Shown here: piece after piece, positions 6,419 through 11,705 of the stretch | Position numbering within the stretch: position 1 is the stretch's first letter | Layout of the letters: every line of letters starts with the position of its first letter | Source of the DNA: Candidatus Omnitrophota bacterium | GTDB taxonomy: Bacteria > Hinthialibacterota > Hinthialibacteria > Hinthialibacterales > JAKPRU01 | Direction of reading: 5' to 3' | Assembly (NCBI GenBank): GCA_029557025.1 | Contig: JAKPRU010000375.1 | Location: 1-11,705 of the forward strand | DNA length: 11,705 nucleotides | The notes under the pieces: generated by a model | What the model saw: the letters and a program-made list of their open reading frames with translations, nothing else | The model's database searches: none | Told to the model about the DNA's origin: nothing | Program-made: the position numbers and the translations under genes

Positions 6419-8242
6419 CTATTTCTTTCGTTCCGGCCAGAGGATACTCATCATGGTTTCCATGCGGTTTTTCGCCACGTGATGGGCCAAAACCTTTTTC
6501 TGGCCGCGACGCGCGATCTCTTCCCGCTCATCGGGATGTTCGCGGTAATAAGCAACCCGTTCCGCTAATTCCTCTTTTGTCTTGAACCAGCGGAGTTCGA
6601 CGCCATCCTGGAAATACTCCTCCAGCGAAGGACGGTACTCGGTGATCAGAAATCCCCCGCAGGCGAGAACATCAAATACACGCGGATTGGGGGAGTCGAT
6701 ACACTGAACATGAAAGATGTTAATGTTAATGTTCGTGTCATAGTACAGTTGCGGCAGATCGCGATGGTAATCGGGAGCGTGCCCGGCATAGCAGGGCGCA
6801 AGATCTTTCGCGTATTCGGGCGACGCCCATTCCGGTGCGCCATAAGTCTTCAGTTCCATATCTTTGACGGCCTGAAGGAAGCGGAACCGGCGGAGATAAG
6901 TAGCCCTTTCTTCCAGATAGAGAACGGGGAAACCGGAATAGGGTAGCCGTTCGATTGCAGGTGAGTTCTTGTAGCGGTACGCAAGTGTTTTCGATGGATC
7001 GGCGAGATAGTCCTCCACGATATCATCAAGGATTGTCACATATTCGTGGTCGCGTTCGAGCCAGAAACGGCGGACGGGGAGGAAGCGGTGTGCGGCAAGA
7101 GCGCCGACAAATCCGACCTGCGGTCCCTGTCGCGGCGGGGGATTATTATCCAGGCGGACTTTCGGAAGCAGCCCGGCGGCGTTGTGCAGTGTATGAACGG
7201 AATGTGCGCCCATCTCGCGCAAGAGAGGCAGGTAACTTTTATCGAAGCTGAATACGATATCGGTAGCCTCCAGTTCCTCGATAGAGACCTTGACCCGTTC
7301 GGGATTGTCCAGGTACCAGATCGCTTTCGTAATCGGGAGATCGTCCAGAACCCGTTTTCCAATCGGGGACAGGGAGTTCCGGTTCATCCATAAGAGAATA
7401 TCCGGGTGATGTTCGGCGGTGTAAACGAGCCAAAGCCAGGGATTGACAAAATGCAGCATCCGCATGTTGCCCGTGTACATGTCGGAGCGGAAGCCCATTT
7501 CTCGAAGGCTTTCGACCATGTTTTTGGCGAGATATTCATGTTCCGGTTCGACAAAGAGGACTTTGGGGGGAGGGTCCGGAGTGTCGCTTCGAATGCTTTC
7601 TCTGCGTTTCACGTAATAGTTTTTCAGTTCATGGAGGAATCCCTGGGTCTGGACGCGGATTTCGTTTGCGAGTTGTCCCATCCGTTCCCGCAGGGCGGAA
7701 AAGACCTGCCGGTCGGTTGGGCTCATGTTGCATCCGGGGATGAGCGTCAGAACGGGGAGCATCCCGATCGGGTTCGTTACAAAGAATTGCATAATGGACT
7801 GCGCAGATTCCTCGCTGTGCAGGAGAATCACACGGTCGGAGCGAAGGATGTCGGTCCAGTCGAGCAGCCAGAAAGAGGATGCAAGAACCTCCCAGCGGTC
7901 CTCGGTAATGAGTAGCCGTTGAGCGTGTCTGCCGGATCGCAACTGGGGATAAATTAACTGTGGCATGTATCCCAGGCCACAGCGGTAGATGACAATAAGT
8001 TCCGGTTCAATCAGGTCGACATTGAGAAGGTAGTTTTCGGCCTGTGCCCAGGGGTCATGCGGGCCGTGAATAGCGTGTTCCGGGTTTTCCTCGCGGTCCA
8101 TACAGGTCCAGCCCCGGTCGGGATGCGGCGTAATCACAAAGCGTTTGGAGGCTCCGTATTCGAAGGACTCCAGTTTTTTTGCCAGGTCGGGGTAGACCTG
8201 GTGAAGGATGTTGAGGTTGGCGCGAAACAGTTGATGGTCCAA
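6419..8242 (-). CDS. Two-domain glycosyltransferase: DUF115-like N-terminus plus CgeB-like (GT4-fold) C-terminus
   Basis: A 607-residue cytoplasmic protein without signal peptide. Residues ~35-160 (DPWAQAENYLLN, LIVIYRCGLGYMPQLI, RLLITEDRWEVL, DWTDILRSDRVILL) resemble the lead region of DUF115/motility-accessory-factor proteins. A charged, proline-rich linker (215-226) follows. Residues 228-607 form a CgeB-like glycosyltransferase: a DUF3880-like N-lobe (AIWYLDNPE at 307-315, DIVFSFDKSYLPLLREMGA at 328-346), then a Glyco_trans_1_2 C-lobe (NININIFHVQC, SPNPRVFDVLACGGFLITEY at 517-536, EELAERVAYYREHPDER). Family members add sugars to surface or flagellar proteins or cell-surface polymers; donor and acceptor here are unknown. 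The start is TTG (8240-8242), supported by AGGGAG 6 nt upstream; no in-frame ATG lies between that site and the conserved region. It follows sucC by 40 nt and precedes the lipoprotein gene by 10 nt. Confidence 0.87.
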   Translation of the reverse strand: MDHQLFRANLNILHQVYPDLAKKLESFEYGASKRFVITPHPDRGWTCMDREENPEHAIHGPHDPWAQAENYLLNVDLIEPELIVIYRCGLGYMPQLIYPQLRSGRHAQRLLITEDRWEVLASSFWLLDWTDILRSDRVILLHSEESAQSIMQFFVTNPIGMLPVLTLIPGCNMSPTDRQVFSALRERMGQLANEIRVQTQGFLHELKNYYVKRRESIRSDTPDPPPKVLFVEPEHEYLAKNMVESLREMGFRSDMYTGNMRMLHFVNPWLWLVYTAEHHPDILLWMNRNSLSPIGKRVLDDLPITKAIWYLDNPERVKVSIEELEATDIVFSFDKSYLPLLREMGAHSVHTLHNAAGLLPKVRLDNNPPPRQGPQVGFVGALAAHRFLPVRRFWLERDHEYVTILDDIVEDYLADPSKTLAYRYKNSPAIERLPYSGFPVLYLEERATYLRRFRFLQAVKDMELKTYGAPEWASPEYAKDLAPCYAGHAPDYHRDLPQLYYDTNININIFHVQCIDSPNPRVFDVLACGGFLITEYRPSLEEYFQDGVELRWFKTKEELAERVAYYREHPDEREEIARRGQKKVLAHHVAKNRMETMMSILWPERKK

Positions 8243-8282
8243 TCGACTCTCCCTGTGCGACGGTTACGAGATGGTAGAGAAA

Positions 8283-9446
8283 TTACTTTCTCAGCGCGGC
8301 GACGACTTTCTGAGCGGCTTCGGCCAGTTCATCGGCGACCTGGAACGGAAAATCGGCCGTTTGGAGAACCTGTCGGGCTTCCGCGGCATTGGTTCCCTGA
8401 AGACGAACGACAACGGGAACATTCACCCGGACGGTTTTCATGGCCTCGATGATGCCGTTTGCCACACGATCACAGCGGACGATGCCGCCGAATATGTTGA
8501 CCAGGACGGCACGAACATGGCTGTCCGACATGAGAATCCGAAACGCGGCGGCAACGCGGTCGGCGCCGGCCGTTCCACCAACATCCAGAAAATTGGCGGG
8601 CATGGACCCGGCCAGTTGGATGAGGTCCATGGTCGCCATGGCGAGGCCCGCGCCATTGACCATGCAGCCGACTTCGCCGTCCAGTTTAATGTAGCTCAGG
8701 CCGTTTTTGGCCGCCTCGGTTTCAAGCGGATCCTCTTCGTTCAGGTCTCTCAGGTCGGCATATTCCGGGTGGCGATACAGAGCGTTGTCGTCCAGGTTGA
8801 TTTTTGCATCCAGCGCCAAAACCCCGCCGTCTTTTGTGACTACGAGCGGATTGATCTCCGCGAGCGAGGCATCGCAGGCAACAAAGGCCGTATACAGGTT
8901 GCGGACGAATTTTGCGCACGATTTCACCGTCGGTCCGTCGAAACCGAGACCGAAGGCGATTTGATTGGCCTGGAACGGCATCAATCCCACGGCGGGATCG
9001 ACGTAGACTTTCAAGATCGCATCGGGGTCCCGCGCGGCTACCTCCTCGATTTCCATTCCGCCCTGCGCAGAGGCCATCACAACAACCCGTGCCACAGCCC
9101 GGTCGATCACCATGCCCAAATAAAGTTCGCGTTCAATTTCAAGACCCTCTTCAACAAGGAGCTGAAGGACTTTCTTCCCTTCCGGGCCGGTCTGCTGGGT
9201 TACGAGGGTCATACCGAGCATGTGTTCGGCGATTTGTCGCGCTTCATCCGGACTTTTGGCGAGTTTCACGCCGCCGGCTTTGCCGCGACCTCCGGCATGG
9301 ATTTGGGCTTTAATTACCGTTACCTTTGTGCCCAACTCCCGTGCAATCCTTTCGGCCTCCCCGGCAGTTTTTGCGACCTGTCCACGGGGAACCGGCACGC
9401 CATATCGTTTCAGGACTTCCTTGCCCTGGTATTCATGGATTTTCAT
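8283..9446 (-). CDS. sucC: Succinyl-CoA synthetase (succinate-CoA ligase), beta subunit
   Basis: The beta subunit of the TCA-cycle enzyme that interconverts succinyl-CoA and succinate with ATP or GTP formation. It is 387 residues, full length. The ATP-grasp part opens with MKIHEYQGKE; VIKAQIHAGGRGKAGGVKLA (44-63) binds nucleotide; AEINPLV (196-202) and ALDAKINLDD (211-220) carry the metal ligands. The C-terminal CoA-ligase part has NGAGLAMATMDL, VNIFGGIVRCD (316-326) and VPVVVRLQGTN (343-353). Small departures from the common consensus: ASAQGGMEIEEVA instead of ASTEGG, and LDVGGTAGADRV instead of DVGGGA. I chose the ATG at 9446, which gives the family N-terminus and has AGG 6 nt upstream; the frame is open 11 codons further. 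The alpha-subunit gene sucD, which normally follows directly, is absent: a glycosyltransferase gene comes next. Confidence 0.96.
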   Translation of the reverse strand: MKIHEYQGKEVLKRYGVPVPRGQVAKTAGEAERIARELGTKVTVIKAQIHAGGRGKAGGVKLAKSPDEARQIAEHMLGMTLVTQQTGPEGKKVLQLLVEEGLEIERELYLGMVIDRAVARVVVMASAQGGMEIEEVAARDPDAILKVYVDPAVGLMPFQANQIAFGLGFDGPTVKSCAKFVRNLYTAFVACDASLAEINPLVVTKDGGVLALDAKINLDDNALYRHPEYADLRDLNEEDPLETEAAKNGLSYIKLDGEVGCMVNGAGLAMATMDLIQLAGSMPANFLDVGGTAGADRVAAAFRILMSDSHVRAVLVNIFGGIVRCDRVANGIIEAMKTVRVNVPVVVRLQGTNAAEARQVLQTADFPFQVADELAEAAQKVVAALRK

Positions 9447-9481
9447 ACAAACCTGATTTCCTTCCCCGTTGAGATACAATT

Positions 9482-9510
9482 AAGATAGACTTGACGGCGC
9501 GCAAAGTGAA
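9482..9510 (-). promoter_or_regulatory. Candidate sigma70-type promoter for the sucC operon
   Basis: On the minus strand TTCACT (9510-9505) and TATCTT (9487-9482) are separated by 17 nt, each matching 4 of 6 consensus positions. The expected start of transcription is near 9475, giving a leader of about 30 nt before the sucC ATG at 9446. It is a position-and-pattern match only. Confidence 0.33.
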
Positions 9511-9520
9511 CCCTTGGCGC

Positions 9521-9548
9521 TTGACAGGATCCTCTCGGATGATACGGT
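9521..9548 (+). promoter_or_regulatory. Candidate sigma70-type promoter for the C25 peptidase gene
   Basis: A perfect -35 hexamer TTGACA (9521-9526) is followed after 16 nt by TACGGT (9543-9548), which keeps the key T1, A2 and T6 of the -10 element. The leader to the ATG at 9612 would be about 55-60 nt. The 165-base gap between sucC and this gene thus holds two back-to-back candidate promoters. Confidence 0.36.
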
Positions 9549-9611
9549 CTGAGAATTCGGGTGGGCGGGGTGGACAGAAAGGAAAGTCCGCTACGGGGTA
9601 TCAGGATAATA

Positions 9612-10079
9612 ATGGTTGTAATTCGAGCGGTTTTGACAATTGCGATTTTTCTTTTGTTTTTACATACATCGGGAGCCGGTTCCCTGCCTGCATTGCTTTC
9701 AGAGAACATCCGAATTGCGGAAGCGACCGCGGAAGGAATGGTGCTGTCCTGGGAGTTTCCACCAAGCTCCATGGAGCAGTCGGAGCGGGTTTTGATTTCT
9801 GTGCCGCATGGAGCTCTCGGAGAGCCGGAGGTTGTCGCATACGGTGTGGAAGCGACAACAAGCGTTATTTCCGCGCCGAAGGTTTCGATTCGAACGATGG
9901 GACTGATGGGAGATTGTCGGGTGGCCTCTCTGAGTGTCCCTGTGTACGGATACAGCGCGACGGCTCAGGAGAGAATCCGATATGTGACCGGCACGGTGCG
10001 GGTTTCCGGGAACCCGGCGAGACAATCTCTCCGAAACAGGAAGACCCGATGGAGCAAATCCTGCAAACCTACCTGTTGA
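9612..10079 (+). CDS. C25-type peptidase, N-terminal fragment (5' side of an apparent frameshift)
   Basis: A 155-residue reading frame with a clear Sec signal peptide (MVVIRAVLTIAIFLLFLHTS then GAGS, cleavage near residue 22-24). What follows looks like the propeptide start of gingipain-like C25 peptidases: LSWEFPPSS, VLISVPHGALGEPEV, MGLMGDCRVASLSVPVYGYS and RIRYVTGTVRVSG. After NP (10011-10016) the frame continues as a basic, non-family-like tail (ARQSLRNRKTRWSK...) and stops at 10077-10079. Meanwhile the next frame carries a sensible continuation, so this is most likely the first part of one gene broken by a frameshift. Start: ATG at 9612 with AGGA 5 nt upstream; a GTG at 9561 in the same frame would put an unusual polar extension before the signal peptide. 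Confidence 0.78.
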   Translation: MVVIRAVLTIAIFLLFLHTSGAGSLPALLSENIRIAEATAEGMVLSWEFPPSSMEQSERVLISVPHGALGEPEVVAYGVEATTSVISAPKVSIRTMGLMGDCRVASLSVPVYGYSATAQERIRYVTGTVRVSGNPARQSLRNRKTRWSKSCKPTC

Positions 10080-11705
10080 ATCCGGACATGCGGTTTGCAT
10101 TACCAGGCGAGAGTGAAACGGAGATGCCGGTTCCCGAATACCGGCGTGTGCCCTCGATTCGCCTGAGTTTTGTGGAAGAGGGACCGGCTCGTGTGGGAAG
10201 CGATCTTTGGACCAGCCTTCTCTCTCCCGGCACAAAGTCAACGGATATCGCTCTTTTTAGCGAAGGGAGATTGATCCCATGCATGATATGGAGCAAGGCG
10301 GGGGAACCGAAGTATGAGGGAACTTTGGATCAAGGGGATGAAATCCTGTTTTGGGCCAAGAAATCCACATCGCCTTATTCGCCCGAGTCGGTCTATTGGC
10401 TGTGTGGATTGCAAAGCGAGACGATTCGTGCAGAGCCGGAGGTACGCTCCGGCTCTCCACCGTTGGACAGCATTCGAACGATCTGCCGTCTGGAGGAGGA
10501 CCTGGACCATTTCCCCGAAGGCAAGCAGAATGAGGCCCAAGCGGATTATTGGATCTGGAAGAAACTTCCCGATGAATCGGCCGCGATGGCGTGCCCCGAC
10601 TTTGCGGGATTGGTCTCCGATGTGACTGTTTCGGCGCGACTGTTACAGAAACGGCATTTCTACAAGAACTCCGACGGGGGGTTTTCGTTCCTGATAAACG
10701 GGGCCTCGCTGGAGACGATTATCGAACAGGGAACCGCGCCGTTTCTTACGGCGACAGCGCGAATTGCATCGGCTTCCCTTTTGGCAGGAACCAATCTGCT
10801 CGAAATTCGAACTGCGCCGCCCGACGAGAAGGAATATGCCATTTACCTGGATCGAATCGAATTCGAATTCGAGCGTCAGGCTTTTTATGCGGGAGACCCG
10901 GTTCGGTTCCAGCCGGAACAGGGCCGATACCGAATCCAGTCCAAGGCATCATCGGGTGCGCTGTTGTGGCACATACGGGAGAACGGAATCGTCCGGACCA
11001 GCCGATATTTGAAATCCGGCGCGGCCATAGTCACAGACGCATCGGCGAACGAGGAACTGGTCATCTTCGATCCGGCGCGAGTATCCCTGGTAAAGACCTA
11101 CGAATTCATGCCCGCCGTGTTGCCGGAGAACCATCCGCTGGTTCCGAAGGGACCTGTGGATGTCATCATTGTGACGCCCCGGAGGTTCAGTCGGAATCTG
11201 CTCCCACTTTGCGCGGATTATCAGGCGAGGGGATTCGAACCGCACATTGCAACACTTGAGGAGATCGACGCTATTTTTGGCGACGGGCGCATGTCGCCGC
11301 ACAATATCAAGAAATACCTCACTTGGGTTTACCGTCGGACTCCCGATCATCGGCCCGGCTACGTTCTCCTGGTGGGGGATGCAACCTGGGACCATTGGGG
11401 ACGATACAAGAATGGGATTGCGAATTTCCTTCCGGCCTATCGTGGAGAGGAAGATTACCCGGACGAGAACTGGTTTGGTTGCCTGACACCGGACGATACG
11501 CTGCCGGAGATGCTTGTTGCGCGGTACCCGGTCCGCTCGGCGACAGACCTGGAGGTGATGATCGACCGGAACATCCATTATCCCCGAACCGCCTCACAGG
11601 AATGGATGAACCGTGTACTGCTTCTGACCGATAACGACTTTGAAGATCGAATGGATGAAGTGTCTTTGACCTGGCTTCCGCCGGGATATGAGGTGACGGA
11701 AATTC
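10049..11705 (+). CDS. C25-type (gingipain-like) peptidase, main part, truncated by the window edge
   Basis: The frame is free of stops from 9797 to the right edge. From the ATG at 10049 (552 codons visible) it reads MEQILQTYLLNPDMRF, as expected in the propeptide of C25 peptidases. Propeptide-like motifs follow (DIALFSEGRLIPCMIW, GDEILFWAKKSTSPY, SVYWLCG) and then a beta-rich linker (FSFLINGAS, LLAGTNLLEIRT). The peptidase domain starts about residue 371 (VDVIIVTPRRFSRNLL) and includes YVLLVGDATWDHWG (11360-11401) and PDDTLPEMLVARYPVRS. The catalytic His and Cys of C25 lie further downstream and cannot be seen, so activity is unproven. The natural start is probably the signal peptide at 9612, joined by a -1 shift near 10016. 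Alternatively the ATG at 10049, with AGGA 7 nt upstream, could be a reinitiation site, but the product would lack a signal peptide. Confidence 0.8.
   Translation, partial: MEQILQTYLLNPDMRFALPGESETEMPVPEYRRVPSIRLSFVEEGPARVGSDLWTSLLSPGTKSTDIALFSEGRLIPCMIWSKAGEPKYEGTLDQGDEILFWAKKSTSPYSPESVYWLCGLQSETIRAEPEVRSGSPPLDSIRTICRLEEDLDHFPEGKQNEAQADYWIWKKLPDESAAMACPDFAGLVSDVTVSARLLQKRHFYKNSDGGFSFLINGASLETIIEQGTAPFLTATARIASASLLAGTNLLEIRTAPPDEKEYAIYLDRIEFEFERQAFYAGDPVRFQPEQGRYRIQSKASSGALLWHIRENGIVRTSRYLKSGAAIVTDASANEELVIFDPARVSLVKTYEFMPAVLPENHPLVPKGPVDVIIVTPRRFSRNLLPLCADYQARGFEPHIATLEEIDAIFGDGRMSPHNIKKYLTWVYRRTPDHRPGYVLLVGDATWDHWGRYKNGIANFLPAYRGEEDYPDENWFGCLTPDDTLPEMLVARYPVRSATDLEVMIDRNIHYPRTASQEWMNRVLLLTDNDFEDRMDEVSLTWLPPGYEVTEI

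Noticed and set aside
8271..9488. A 405-codon open frame on the plus strand covering the whole of sucC
   Set aside because: It is exactly antisense to an unmistakable SucC, and its translation shows no recognisable domain. Long antisense frames are common opposite GC-rich genes.
9999..10020. Programmed -1 ribosomal frameshift site at the break in the C25 gene
   Set aside because: No heptamer of the X-XXY-YYZ type in the right frame and no obvious downstream pseudoknot; a simple one-base loss fits better.
10858..10873. Repeated GAATTC units (CGAATTCGAATTCGA)
   Set aside because: Explained by the codons for the peptide IEFEFE within the C25 gene; two copies of a common hexamer by chance.
10591..11259. 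A 222-codon plus-strand frame inside the C25 peptidase gene
   Set aside because: The translation is low-quality and Arg/Gly-rich, while the frame of 10049 reads coherent C25 features through the same bases.
10949..11578. A 209-codon minus-strand frame near the right edge
   Set aside because: Antisense to the C25 peptidase domain; no ribosome binding site or domain seen.
1..11705. A defence, CRISPR or mobile-element system
   Set aside because: No regularly spaced repeats, transposase, integrase, toxin-antitoxin or nuclease signatures were found; the gene content is housekeeping plus cell-surface functions.

Overview
The window comes from a bacterial chromosome of moderate-to-high GC, densely coded on both strands, with no intergenic gap longer than about 170 bases. 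A lipobox on one protein and Sec signals on two others suggest a Gram-negative envelope. The mix of a secreted C25-type (gingipain-like) protease, a lipoprotein sulfatase-superfamily enzyme and a DUF115-like/CgeB-like glycosyltransferase is what I associate with uncultivated lineages of the FCB/PVC type (for example Sumerlaeota, Hydrogenedentota or Lentisphaerota). That placement is inference; no 16S or other phylogenetic marker is present.

Layout. (1) 2-1046, plus strand: the 3' part of a ribose/xylose-type sugar ABC permease gene, closely followed by maf, a dTTP/UTP pyrophosphatase. (2) 1047-1157: a convergent gap with weak hairpins and a short direct repeat. (3) 1158-2435, minus strand: a secreted protein of a conserved family often labelled 'asparagine synthetase B' without good reason; its leader can fold over the ribosome binding site. 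(4) 2565-4750, plus strand: rarA followed by truA, probably one transcription unit. (5) 9446 down to 4747, minus strand: a three-gene run sucC, glycosyltransferase, lipoprotein sulfatase-like enzyme. Its last gene ends inside the stop codon of truA. (6) 9612 to the right edge, plus strand: a large secreted C25-type peptidase, divergent from sucC, interrupted by an apparent -1 frameshift near 10016 and cut off by the window edge before its catalytic residues.

How they fit together: most are housekeeping genes (nucleotide-pool cleaning, fork rescue, tRNA pseudouridylation, TCA cycle) interleaved with cell-surface functions (glycosyltransferase, lipoprotein hydrolase/transferase, secreted protease). 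The points most worth a second look are the frameshift in the C25 gene, sucC without sucD but joined to glycan genes, the sulfatase-fold protein that lacks the formylglycine motif, and the two-domain glycosyltransferase. I saw no tRNA or rRNA genes, CRISPR arrays, insertion sequences or convincing horizontally acquired defence system.
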